Assembly: GCF_001761485.1 (NCBI RefSeq) | Contig: NC_090773.1 | Span: 248,001-312,000, forward strand | Reading direction: 5' to 3' | Length of the DNA: 64,000 nucleotides | From: Yarrowia lipolytica | Lineage: Eukaryota; Ascomycota; Dipodascomycetes; Dipodascales | Part shown: positions 52,340 through 62,506 of the stretch, in pieces | Layout: every line of letters begins with the position of its first letter | How positions within the stretch are numbered: the first letter of the stretch is position 1 | The notes under the pieces: model-generated | Told to the model about the DNA's origin: nothing | The model's input: only the letters and a program-made list of their open reading frames with translations | Database searches by the model: none | Made by a program: the position numbers and the translations under genes

Positions 52340-52480
52340 ATCAAATCCCGCCCGACAGATATACCGCCCTGCTTCCTCTAAACTAAGGTTCACGGGTCGG
52401 ATGTTGCCGAACCCAGTAGCAGAAAACCGTTTCTGTGCATCGTAAGCGAGCAGCGGTATGTGTAGCGACGGGCGGTGTGT
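52340..52480 (-). pseudogene. Diverged fragment of 18S rRNA 3' end (helix 44 region)
   Basis: On the - strand, 52480-52462 is an exact 19-base match to the complement of GTAGCGACGGGCGGTGTGT, the near-universal start of SSU rRNA helix 44. About 80 bases on, TTTAGAGGAAG (52382-52372) matches the eukaryotic sequence just before the 3' end of 18S, and about 37 bases later GATCATAA resembles the terminal GATCATTA. Spacing is close to real 18S (about 88 and 45 bases). A hairpin GGGTTCGG-CAACA-TCCGACCC lies where the helix 44 tip would be. The rest is too diverged to be functional rRNA. It is probably an old rDNA fragment. Confidence 0.45.
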
Positions 52481-55121
52481 GGGTGTGAGCTGGCCAGGTT
52501 GCGGGTGCGGGTTCACTGGGTCTTCTTCATGCTCTGATTTGCCCGAATGTGTGTATGTTTCGGTCTGCCGCGTCTGTTCTTGCTGTTGCTATTTTCAGTA
52601 ACAATCTCAAATCAGGCTTGTAGTGTACAGTACCAGAGTTGATTCTGGCGCCGATCGGCAAGCAACAGCTTCTGGAATGAGCTGCGCGGAGTCTTGAGGG
52701 TAAGGGAAGATTAACGGACTGTATGGACATGTGTATAATTGAGGACGAGTACTGTACAACACGAGCGCTGTTAATACCAAGACCAAGATACTACTGAAAT
52801 GAGAGACCCTACTAATATCAAGACAGCGGCTTGTTGCACGACAAAGCAGAAAAATCTTGGCTCGCCAGGCCATCCAACCTACAAGTAGGATACATGGATG
52901 TAACATACTTGCCTTGTTCTCCGCGGGCTTTGAGTCTCACTTGGTGCTGCACTGAAGATCTTCGGAGAAGGCTTACCGACAAATTTGGCCGGCACTCAAA
53001 ATGACGAATAATGAACACATGGAGAAGCGGAAAGTCGGAATCAATATAAAAAAGCTGGAAGATTCGAATGGTACCTCATGACACCTACTTACTACACCTC
53101 TATACCTCCAACATGGCTCCATCCAAACTCCTACCGTCTCTCCAACTCAGTTGCAGACATGCTTAAATCGAACTGAAAATTCCAAGGTGGAGACCAAGGT
53201 TAGATAAAGATGAAATGAAGAGACAAGTAGTTGCCGACTGGCTTTTGGTCCTTGTCAGCAAGGAACAGAGTTGGAGCATCATGGGCTGGATAATGGTTTG
53301 GGTGGTGGTTTGGAGGGGGAGGTGGGGCCACTTTTGCTGAAACCGCCGCTCTCTAAGAGTTGAAGCAATACTGGGGGCCGATCGAGGATCGCTATGATTA
53401 CGTGATAGTGAAATACCCCCTTGAAGGTGGTTCTTATGGATGAGATTAGTTCAGAATGCGCGCATTGGCAAATGTCTGTCTCTTGGTTAACATCGTCTGC
53501 CTCGCGGTGGACTCATACCATACATGCACCAAGCATCAAATATGTTGGAATTATGATTCCGAGAGGGGAACAGAACCATGACTCAATTGGTCAAGATGAA
53601 GCGAAAAGTCAAGCGAAGTGATTATGGCTTTTTTTTCGATTACGTGGCGGTTGTGCAAGTTCTGGGACTACATGATCAATAGCAGAGCTGTACTGTATGT
53701 GCTGTACGTAGCGTCCTCTATTGTGCGACTCTGAAGGGCCTAAAACCGGGTCAAATCAACACAAAAACAAAAACAATGGATTCATCCATGCCAGGAGAAT
53801 CGAACGGTCAAGTTTGTTCGTCGATTAATCCACTCAAAGAGACATTCTAGGTAGACCCTTGGTACTTGTAGTAACCTCGGCTCAATCTAACTCTCAATTC
53901 AAACCGAGCCTTGTTTTGAGGAGATGTAGTTGCGCCAGTACTAGTAGAGATTGAGATAGTTTCGTTGAATATCGAGGCGGTATGTGTAAGACGAAATAAT
54001 TCTTGTCTTGATGCCTTTCCGGTACAATAATGGTCTATCTATTCTACAAACCGATTGAATGATTCCGCTCTGAACGACTCCGCTCATCCGAATGAATCCG
54101 CTCTTCTGAACTCATCGGTTTATAAGAGAAAGGCTTTTCGCATTGAATACTGCAATTTTCTTCGTCATTGAACCTCCAAGGTCAGAGAGAGCTGAGAGCA
54201 CCGCGAGCTGAGCGCTTTCCTGATACGTTTCCCGAGATATTAAGTCTACAAGACTGAACAACTTCAGAAATTTTCTGTAGCGTCACCAAGCCAGCATGGT
54301 GGTCACTTTTTAAAAGTAATCATCGTCGACTGTACAGTACATACAAGTAGAGGTACAGTACAGTACGTGTAAAGTGCAGTTAATGGTATGTACGGGGTCA
54401 AGAGACCCTTCATGGAGACGCTACCAAAGCTATGCTCTCTTGAGTTGGTGGTTGCATCATAGTATGTACAGTAGCCAAGCTGAGATGTGCATGCCGTAGA
54501 ATCCATGACGCTTACAGAAAAAGAAAAAACAGCTGCAATCGTCCAACCTTTCATCACATCCATCACTGTCCCCGTCCACAGCATGATATCTCTTGAGTCT
54601 ACTCGCACCTGTTCTGCAATCTCAGTTCAGTGGTGATCAATAGCTCCACGGTTCTCCCGTGACCTCAACATCTTTACAGACCTCAGCAATAACACATGCT
54701 GTTCTATTGTTTGTTCTCACAGCCACTGGGACTCCATATCCACCACTTGGTCATTGCTTGGAATGTTGTGCATTCAACTGAGTGTAGAACAGACGGTTTA
54801 CACAGACACAAGAACACATTGCGCGTCCCGTTCACCTGCTACACAAATCTCTCTCAGTCTAGTAAAATCAGTTTCTATAGTAGCCATGTGCGCTCGACTT
54901 CTTTTCGAATTGCGCAGGCCGTTTTATGTCTATATTCTCAAAGCAAACAAGCCACTCCTGTAGACACCTACTCCTTCTGAAGCGCGTCGTCGTCATGGAG
55001 TGGTCGCCTCGTCAATGTGCTCCGCACTCTGCAAACACTCGATGCCAGCATTTCTTGACACCTTCAACAGATACCTGTTCCAATCGTGCTTAGCATTAAG
55101 CAACCCATTCAAGCTGCTCGG

Positions 55122-56711
55122 TTACTTCATAAACTGCTTGTACACCACATTGTCTGTCTCCTCCACAAAGGGGTACTTGAGCTTCTCAAGAAACTCCTTG
55201 AGCGCCTCATTGTCGCTTTCCGGCACGTCCAAGGCTGTCAGAATCTTTCCAATATCACTGCCGTTGTTTCTGTAGTGGAACAGGGTGATATTCCACTTTG
55301 TCTGGACACCTCCGAGGAAGTTTTTGAGCGCGTTGGGTCGTTCAGGGAACTCGAACCGGAACAGTCTCTCATTAGGCACGTCTGGCTGGCCTCCCACGAG
55401 ATATCTAGCGTGGGTCTTTGCCAGTTCGTTGTCTGAAACGTCGACTCCGCTCATACCGGCAGCTTGCAGCTTTTCCAGCACGTCTGCAATTTCCTCTTGT
55501 CGGTTTTTGACTGAAAAAGACACAAAAATGTTAGCGTCTTCGTTCTCAGCAGTGGACTTCTTTCTGTAGGAGAACTCGGTGACAGCTCTGGGGAGAATGA
55601 TCTCGTGCAGCTTTTCAAACGCTCCGGGAATATCGGGGATGGTGACGACCATGAAGACTTCGGTTCCTTCTCCAAGCATAGCTCGTTCGGCCACGAATCG
55701 AAGCCGGTCAAAGTTCATGTTGGCTCCAGAGAGAATTGACAGATACTCGTCGGTTTCTGAGATGGCAACGTTAGTGGGGATACCATTGGCCTTTGCGGAA
55801 TCGGACTCAGGTGACCACCAAATGGCCGAGGGGTCGGAGCAGTACTTCTTGAGACCAGCCACCGACAGAGCACCAGCAGGCTCCACCACCGATCTAGTGG
55901 CCTCAAATACATCTTTGATAGCGGCGCAGATCTCGTCCGTGTTCACAAGCACAACTCCATCAACGTACTTGCGACAGAGTCGGAAAGTCTCCTCGCCACA
56001 CAGCTTGACAGCAGCTCCATCGGCAAACAGACCGACTTCAGGCAGAGTCACCCGTTCGCCCTTGATGAGACTCTGTTTCAGAGCACATGCATCATAGGTC
56101 TCCACGGCAATGATTTTGACATCGGGCTGGATCCGCTTGATGTAAGCGCCTACTCCGGCAATCAGACCGCCGCCTCCAACACAGATAAACACGGCCTTCA
56201 GGTTGTCCGACGCCTGACGAAGAATCTCCATACCAATAGTTCCCTGGCCTGCAATCACGTGGGGGTGATCAAAGGGAGGGATATCTGTGAGTCCATATTT
56301 CTCACACAGCTGCTTGCAGTGGGCCTTGGCCGAATCAAAATCGTCTCCGTGCAAAACCACCTTGCCACCTAGTCTAGAAACATTACTGTGCTTGATGGAA
56401 GGAGTGGCCAACGGCATGACAATAGTCGCTGGAATGTTGAGATAGTTGGCTGAAAAGGCGACTCCTTGGGCATGGTTACCGGCGCTACACGCAATCACTC
56501 CCTTCCACTTTTCCTCGTCACTCAGCTGCGAAATCATGTTGTAGGCTCCTCGCAGCTTGAACGAGAAAACCGGCTGAAGATCTTCCCGCTTGAGCAGCAC
56601 TTTGCAGCCCAGCTTCTCGCTCAGACCATGAGCAGATGTCACAGGTGTTTCCTTGCACACGTCGTAGACGCGGCTCTTCAAGATGAGCTTCAGATAGTCG
56701 GGTTCGGACAT
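55122..56711 (-). CDS. ILV1: Threonine dehydratase (threonine deaminase), isoleucine biosynthesis
   Basis: A PLP enzyme converting threonine to 2-oxobutanoate, the first step of isoleucine synthesis. [11 protein letters not shown] holds the cofactor Lys (residue 52 from the chosen start), [10 protein letters not shown] the substrate loop, and [12 protein letters not shown] the phosphate-binding Gly-rich loop. The C-terminal 190 residues form two ACT-like regulatory modules ([36 protein letters not shown]), the site of isoleucine inhibition in the family. I chose the ATG at 56711 (529 residues): a TATAAA at 56792-56787 lies 76 bp upstream, whereas the alternative ATG at 56762 would be only 25 bp from it. 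S. cerevisiae Ilv1 (576 residues) is mitochondrial; here no presequence is visible from either start. Confidence 0.95.
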   Translation of the reverse strand: MSEPDYLKLILKSRVYDVCKETPVTSAHGLSEKLGCKVLLKREDLQPVFSFKLRGAYNMISQLSDEEKWKGVIACSAGNHAQGVAFSANYLNIPATIVMPLATPSIKHSNVSRLGGKVVLHGDDFDSAKAHCKQLCEKYGLTDIPPFDHPHVIAGQGTIGMEILRQASDNLKAVFICVGGGGLIAGVGAYIKRIQPDVKIIAVETYDACALKQSLIKGERVTLPEVGLFADGAAVKLCGEETFRLCRKYVDGVVLVNTDEICAAIKDVFEATRSVVEPAGALSVAGLKKYCSDPSAIWWSPESDSAKANGIPTNVAISETDEYLSILSGANMNFDRLRFVAERAMLGEGTEVFMVVTIPDIPGAFEKLHEIILPRAVTEFSYRKKSTAENEDANIFVSFSVKNRQEEIADVLEKLQAAGMSGVDVSDNELAKTHARYLVGGQPDVPNERLFRFEFPERPNALKNFLGGVQTKWNITLFHYRNNGSDIGKILTALDVPESDNEALKEFLEKLKYPFVEETDNVVYKQFMK

Positions 56712-56786
56712 GTTTTGGTGAGATGAAAAAGTTGGCTCGCGATCTGAAATTTGGAAATTCAAATTCCGATATCGGCAGGGTTAGGG

Positions 56787-56792
56787 TTTATA
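56787..56792 (-). promoter_or_regulatory. TATA box of ILV1
   Basis: TATAAA on the - strand, 76 bp upstream of the ATG at 56711. Its position favours that start over the in-frame ATG at 56762. Confidence 0.5.
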
Positions 56793-57177
56793 GAGGAGAG
56801 GGGTATGGACTAGTGAAATATATGGGTGTGTTTAGGAGCAGGGTGGGAGTAATACCCTATAGTCCGATTCACGTTATCGTTACTCTTGCCGATTCTATGT
56901 TCTCTTGTTTTGTGTGACTAATTTTTGACGTGTGGAATATGAGCCATTATGCATAAATCCAGATAACGGTGATCGGGGATATTTGAGATGAGACAAAGTA
57001 GAGGAAGAAAGGATGATATTGAGATTCTGAAAAGTGCATCTTGTTCAGAATGCCCCTGAGATTGGATTTATGTCTTTAGATCCCAATATTGGGTTATATA
57101 TCACTTTCTGGACCGACCCCGCTAATGCGGACAGTAACCTGGGGTAACATTGCAGTTGGGACTTGAGAAAATATAAA

Positions 57178-57290
57178 AAAAAGGAAAGAGGGAAAAAGTG
57201 GGTAAAAGTGGGAAAAGAGAGAAAAAGAGGGAAAAAGTCGGAAAAAGTCGGAAAAAGAGGGGAAAATGAAAAAGTTGATAAAAAATACTG
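57178..57290. repeat. Purine-rich imperfect tandem repeat (GGAAAAAGNG units)
   Basis: About eleven units of the type GGAAAAAGTG, GGAAAAAGAG and GGAAAAAGTC with slight length variation, almost free of pyrimidines. Confidence 0.8.
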
Positions 57291-58192
57291 AAAAAACTAT
57301 CAATCCATTATTTCTTCAAAAAATGGAATGCACTGGGTCTCTCCAGCTCAGCCAGTAGAGGCTACTTGTAGGTTCTGCTATAATGTTGGAGGAGTCATCT
57401 TTTGTTTGATGAAAAATAAGTATATATTTAAACAAGAAAAGGACTTGGAACAGGACATTGGAAGATCCGGTATAGCAGTGGAATTTGTGGTCATATTAAT
57501 ATCACTGACAAAACTGGAGGCGCTAAGGACGCCAAAAACAACTGTCACGTGACTCTTGTAACTCCTGGCGTACCTTCAGACAGTTCTTATGCTTATTCCA
57601 TATCCATTGCACTGTACATACGGAATCATTGTACTGTAGGTGTAATGACAATGGGTAGAACGCCGAAAAGTGGCAGGGTGTGACGAAAGATTCGGATATC
57701 GTGGATCCATCAAATTTCTCCAAATTCCTCCTCAAAAAACCCATTACATAACGACCTACAAGTATGTACAGTACACATTATATTATACAATACTGTAGAG
57801 AACAACTCGGTGGACCAGAACCCACCATGTTACAGCTAGGAGATATACACACCGTATCAGGCAACCAATAAGTCAGAATGGTCACTATCATCTAGAATAC
57901 CAGGCAAAGATCTATTCTCAACAATTTGTCATACAAAACCCTTCCATCATTACTTAACACATCCTAACTATACCTAAAGGCCTAATTGACATAATCCTAG
58001 TAAACTAGAGAGACACAACCTCGTCAATACTGCCCATAAACTCGGTTTTAAACCCGGAAAAGTCATCAAAAGCCCATATTTGACCAGATTAAACAGCACC
58101 ACTTTAGCACCTACGTAAAATCCCACCAACCCTAACCTACGAATGACTCTTTTGAGTCATCCACCTGCACACTCTCTCGTACTGTTCTCACT

Positions 58193-58930
58193 ATGAAACT
58201 CCTCACAATTGACGCCTTCGGTACATTGTTCGTTCCACGACCTTCGGTGGCTGCCCAGTACCTCCGAATCGTGCAACAGTGCGAGCCGTACTCGGGTCAC
58301 GTGACACAGGTCCAGCGCAACTTCCACGGCGCCTTCAAGCAGTACTACCAGCAATATCCGTGCTACGGAAAGGGGAAGATTGGCTACGAGTCTTGGTGGT
58401 GTCACGTGATCCAACAAACGTTTGACAACAGGATTTCTCTTGCGACTGCTCATAAGGTGTATGAGCATTTTGGCACCAGTCAAGCCTATCATCTCTATTC
58501 CGATGTCATTCCACTGTTGACTCAGGTTAGGAGTATGGGATTCAAGACTGCTGTTCTGAGTAACATGGATCCCAAGGCGCACGATATTCTGCGTGATTTT
58601 GGTCTTGACAAGTACCTGGACAAAGTTTTCATCTCCTATGACACTGAAGTCGACAAGCCAGATGAAAACGCATGGAAAAACGTCGAAAAGGAATTCGGGG
58701 TGTCCCAGAGATGTTACAATTCGTTGTATCACGTGGGAGATGAGCCTGGGAAAGATTTGGTTTCCATTCCAGGCTGGGTTTCTGTTCTTATTGACAGATC
58801 TGAAGGGTATACCGAGTATGATGGGTTTGCGAAGAACAGAGCGGTGAAGATGAGACAGGGGGTTCTGAGGGTAGCGGAGGATCAATATGTGGTAAAGGAT
58901 TTGGGCGATGTGGTGGATTTGTTGGTGTGA
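58193..58930 (+). CDS. HAD-superfamily protein, haloacid-dehalogenase-type motif I
   Basis: A 245-residue soluble HAD protein similar in layout to yeast YMR130W and animal HDHD3. Motif I is LTIDAFGTLF (Asp7); two residues on, where HAD phosphatases have a second Asp, there is Phe9, the D-A-[FY]-G-T form of L-2-haloacid dehalogenases. Motif II is TAVLSNMDPKAH (Ser), motif III Lys lies in DKPDENAWKNV, and motif IV is YHVGDEPGKDL. A helical cap follows motif I, including YESWWCHVIQQTF. The second Asp normally protonates the leaving group in phosphatases, so the activity may not be phosphatase; the physiological substrate is unknown. The start ATG at 58193 is followed directly by the first beta strand. 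Confidence 0.85.
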   Translation: MKLLTIDAFGTLFVPRPSVAAQYLRIVQQCEPYSGHVTQVQRNFHGAFKQYYQQYPCYGKGKIGYESWWCHVIQQTFDNRISLATAHKVYEHFGTSQAYHLYSDVIPLLTQVRSMGFKTAVLSNMDPKAHDILRDFGLDKYLDKVFISYDTEVDKPDENAWKNVEKEFGVSQRCYNSLYHVGDEPGKDLVSIPGWVSVLIDRSEGYTEYDGFAKNRAVKMRQGVLRVAEDQYVVKDLGDVVDLLV

Positions 58931-59704
58931 GTGAACAATAGCGCAGCTATTGTGAAGTCTGCCAAGGAAACAGTGGATGAACTAGAATACTTCAGATCAA
59001 GTTCTCCAATAAAAGTATAGACTGGAATGACTAATTACTGACCCTCAACTATTGCGGAATAAAAATCACGTGATTCGGACATGTCGCTATTGGAAAACTC
59101 CCCCCAATAAAATAAAGACTCAATGAGACCCCAAAAACCTGGCACAATCAGAGTAGAAGAAGTTGATTAGTAAGAAAGATAAGTCTCCAAGCACAGTAGA
59201 GTATTTAGATGTAGTCAATTCAAGAGTAGAGCCTTGGAGATGCGACCTTTTAGTGGGTGGTCACGTGACTAGATGTCACAGCGGTTGATTGTTGAAAATG
59301 TTTTGGTCGGTTGTTTACTAAGAATAGTCGGAATTCAGTACAAGTATTTGGTACAGCTCGGGGATCTCCGTTGCTGTCGATTGCTCTAGCTAGAGCCAAG
59401 AGAAGAGTCACTTGATCGTTTCTTGGAAGGAATGAGTTGAAATTGTCATGTGTACAGGAGATATACTGTCAATGGTATCGTGGAATTGACTCCTGTGACC
59501 TTTTTATGGGAGACTGGAGTTCCTACTGTAGTATTGTATAGTAGTCGGAGTTGAGTGTCAGTTGTGTCCTTTGAGTCTTAACTAAAAGACGTCAGAAATG
59601 GTTCAAAACGGGGTTGGTAGGTACTCAAGTTATGAATACTAGATTCATCAACTCATAATTGTAATATGACATGATCTAAACCGATTTTTCAACATCGTCC
59701 TTTC

Positions 59705-59977
59705 TGTTGAAGGTAATACCCGGTGGGGTAATACCTGGCTAATTCCTCACATAATGATGAGATGTCACCACATAGTAATGAGAGGAATCAGCTGGGTCGT
59801 AGACGAGATGTCCATCCTGTAGATAGTTTTATCCACTGATCTAGAATCTCTTTTCTGGTGAATGAGCAAGCACACACCAGAAGGGTGTGTGCTACTATCG
59901 GAACGCCGTGTCCCTAGAAGTGGGTTGTAAGTTGTTAATTAACTATATCACATCAATAATACTTATGATCTTCAATA
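59705..59977 (+). mobile_element. Solo LTR (copy B), same family as copy A, inverted
   Basis: A 273-bp block beginning TGTTG and ending CAATA, nearly identical to the reverse complement of 2566-2838 and of the same length. It is flanked by a direct 5-bp repeat CTTTC (59700-59704 and 59978-59982), different from copy A's, which proves separate insertions. No internal element sequence adjoins. Probably Ty3/gypsy (Tyl6-like by length), young. Confidence 0.75.
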
Positions 59978-60709
59978 CTTTCAACCCTGTCATAACTTGC
60001 TTGATAGCGAATTTCCAAGGGCGAATGAGATATCTTGACAAGAGTGCCAGGAGCTGGTATTTTGTCGACAGAACCAGGAGGTGATAATAGAACGAAGATC
60101 GAGTTCAGCGATGTCAAAATAGTAGTTATTTTATGAAAAATAGATTATATTCTGATTTTAAATTTTATAGAGTTATGTTATATTTTGAATTGAGAAATAT
60201 TTAAAATATGATATATTGTGTGTTGCAGATTTATTCGTAGGTACTTACAGCCACGAATCCACACATTGAAGGACACGATTAGTTCCACAGTGAATTTTGA
60301 TCTTTTCGGAATTACAGACAATTTTCCAGTATGAATTTCCAGTTGGTAACCCAGCAACTTGCTCAAACTCCTTCCCGCTCCTCAATCTATTCTCAGCAGC
60401 CGTTGTAAGGCTGTACCTATTCATAGAGAGAAGCTTCGGCGATGCAGGTTGTCGGCGGTTAGAGCACGGTTCTCTCTAGAAGACGCCCTGGAGTTCATAC
60501 GTCTTTATAGGGCAGAAAATAGCACATCGAGCCCATCTTCAAATTGTGTCGAAAAATCAACCCGTTTGGAGATTGTTTACGCCATTGTTTGAACGTGTTG
60601 AAATCGTCAAACCATGTACAATATATAAGGTGAACACGAGCACTGGTGACGGAGCTCTCAAGGCAAGGCCTCCCAGAGGCACCAAATCATATGACCCCTT
60701 CTCGACCAT

Positions 60710-60997
60710 CACGTGACCAAATCCTTTGTCTACTTGTTGCTCTCCAAAAGGGTCCCCTCATTGTCTCCACAGAACACGTCCTCCTTAATTAACTTCGTTG
60801 GGAGACGCGAAGGGGGAACTAGAAAACCAAGGGGTGATGCTTACAGTAGCAGCAGAACAGCATCGTAGATCGCGATAGGTCACGTGAGCAGCCGGAGAAA
60901 AAGGACAGCGAAAAAATATATACCAGCGTCTGAGATCACGGGAGATCACGTGAGCTCGCCTGCTCTCTCTCCTTCATGTCTCCACGTGCTATAAATA
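60710..60997 (+). promoter_or_regulatory. Promoter region of the GH76 gene: four CACGTG boxes and TATA box
   Basis: CACGTG occurs at 60710-60715, 60881-60886, 60947-60952 and 60983-60988. TATAAATA lies at 60990-60997, directly after the last box and 112 bp before the ATG at 61109. The arrangement suggests control by a CACGTG-binding bHLH factor; which one cannot be told. Confidence 0.55.
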
Positions 60998-61108
60998 ACT
61001 GCTGCGCCGACCAAACCCAATCTCAGATGGACATGATGCAGCTGCACTACACCGCCGGTTGTCAACATCTCCTGTGTCATTTGAAGCAGTTGAACCATCA
61101 ACCATACG

Positions 61109-62506
61109 ATGAAACTGACTAGACTGATATCGCGACTTTTATTCGCCACAACCGCGTCTGCGCTCACGGTGGATCTGGACGACCCCGAGTCCATCTCTGC
61201 CAACGCGGCGCTGATCGCCCAGGGACTCATGAACTACTACGATGGGCACCGATACGGCGGAGTGGTGGGCATGTTTGTGTTTCCTTATTATTGGTGGGAG
61301 GCTGGTGCGGCGTGGAACTCGATGCTCGACTTTTGGTACTACACAGGCAACGACACGTACAACGATGTGGTCAAGGAGGCGCTGTTGTACCAGGTGGGCA
61401 AGAACAACGACTATCTGCCCGTGAACCAGAGCACGACTGAAGGAAACGATGACCAGGGTTTCTGGGGTATTACCGCGATGGCTGCGGCCGAAAAGAACTT
61501 TTCAAACCCTGGCAAGGACGAGCCCCAATGGTTGTATCTTGCCCAGGCGGTTTTCAACACCATGAGTGCACGATGGGACACAGATAACTGCGGAGGCGGG
61601 CTGCGGTGGCAGATTTACACATGGAACAACGGCTACGACTACAAGAACACAGTTTCAAACGGCTGTCTCTTCAACCTGGCGGCTCGGCTCTACAGATACA
61701 CTGGAAACGACACCTATCTTCACTGGGCCGAGAAGGCCTGGGATTGGTGTGAGAAATCCGGTTTGTTGAACAAGGAGGATCACTACCACATTCGTGATGG
61801 CGTGGACGTCAACAACTGCACCAACATCACGCCCTATGTCTGGACATACAATGCTGGTCTGTTTATTGGTGGGTCGGCTTTCTTGTACAATGCCACGTCA
61901 GATGAGCAATGGGCAACTCGGGCAAAGAACATTTGGACTGGCTGTGAGGATCTCTTCTTCCAGGATGACAAGATGGTCGAGATTTCGTGCCAGCAGACGC
62001 GGATCACGTGCAACAACGACCAGCGATGCTTTAAGGCCATTTTCAGCCGGTTTATCGGCTATGCTGCACTCTTTCTGCCCGATATCAGAGATGATATTAT
62101 GAAGAAGCTGCGTGCGAGTGCCACGGCCGCTCTAGCAACCTGCTCGGGTGGTTCGGATGGCCACACCTGTTCCATTGACTGGCTGACAGGCTCTTACTCG
62201 AACGACTGGATTGGCCTTGGAGAGCAGATGAGTGCGTTGGAGGTGCTTCAAAACAATCTCATTTTCAACCCGAAAATGGCCCCGAAGCCTACAACAAACG
62301 AAAATGGCACTACTTCTGGAGGAGTCGGTCCTCTGACCCATGACACAGGAGGAACCTCTGAGGGAAGCCCTGACGCCGGTTCCAGCAGTGCAAACCCGCT
62401 ACTGATGAATCTGGACATCAAGGGCAGTGACAAGGCGGGCGCGGGAGTGATTACCGCCGTGCTATTGATTGGTGTCTTGGGTAGTGGATGGTGGATGTTG
62501 GCCTAG
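61109..62506 (+). CDS. GPI-anchored GH76 protein (Dfg5/Dcw1 family, mannan endo-1,6-alpha-mannosidase-like)
   Basis: Dfg5 and Dcw1 are plasma-membrane GPI proteins thought to cut the GPI glycan of other wall proteins and link them to beta-glucan. The 465 residues show a signal peptide (1-18, RLLFATTASA), then the GH76 alpha/alpha-barrel: ALIAQGLMNYY, WWEAGAAWNSMLDFWYYTGND, the catalytic Asp pair in GNDDQGFWG (Asp114, Asp115), and CGGGLRWQI, YTGNDTYL, VWTYNAGLFIGG. Several NxT/NxS sites suggest N-glycosylation. A Ser/Gly/Thr linker (about 390-430) precedes a C-terminal hydrophobic tail (AGVITAVLLIGVLGSGWW) typical of GPI attachment. Length is normal for the family. Dfg5 cannot be told from Dcw1 by eye. 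Confidence 0.93.
   Translation: MKLTRLISRLLFATTASALTVDLDDPESISANAALIAQGLMNYYDGHRYGGVVGMFVFPYYWWEAGAAWNSMLDFWYYTGNDTYNDVVKEALLYQVGKNNDYLPVNQSTTEGNDDQGFWGITAMAAAEKNFSNPGKDEPQWLYLAQAVFNTMSARWDTDNCGGGLRWQIYTWNNGYDYKNTVSNGCLFNLAARLYRYTGNDTYLHWAEKAWDWCEKSGLLNKEDHYHIRDGVDVNNCTNITPYVWTYNAGLFIGGSAFLYNATSDEQWATRAKNIWTGCEDLFFQDDKMVEISCQQTRITCNNDQRCFKAIFSRFIGYAALFLPDIRDDIMKKLRASATAALATCSGGSDGHTCSIDWLTGSYSNDWIGLGEQMSALEVLQNNLIFNPKMAPKPTTNENGTTSGGVGPLTHDTGGTSEGSPDAGSSSANPLLMNLDIKGSDKAGAGVITAVLLIGVLGSGWWMLA

Larger units (their letters stand above)
51075..55121. other. Long gene-free interval with repeats and an rDNA-like relic
   Basis: About 4 kb with no supportable protein gene. It contains a purine-rich tract (51560-51660), two tandem repeats (51736-51815 and 51891-51950), an 18S-like relic (about 52340-52480) and CTAC-NN-GTAG words at 51521-51530 and 52879-52888. 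From 53.1 to 55.1 kb I see nothing but short chance frames. Confidence 0.45.
56712..58192. other. Divergent intergenic region ILV1/HAD gene
   Basis: About 1.5 kb. It contains the ILV1 TATA element, a purine-rich tandem tract, a CTACTTGTAG word at 57362-57371 and a GTCACGTGAC box near 57543. No supportable gene. Confidence 0.5.
58931..61108. other. Intergenic region with solo LTR
   Basis: About 2.2 kb between the HAD and GH76 genes. It holds CACGTG boxes near 59067 and 59262, the solo LTR at 59705-59977, an AT-rich island at 60115-60225, and the GH76 promoter elements at the right end. No supportable gene. Confidence 0.5.

Noticed and set aside
56777-56790. Telomere-like GGGTTAGGGTTT
   Set aside because: Only about two units, inside the ILV1 leader region, and not the repeat I associate with Y. 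lipolytica telomeres.
57335-57410. Possible tRNA (CCAGCTCAGCCAGTAGAGG)
   Set aside because: Only the A-box-like part resembles a tRNA; no T-arm follows.
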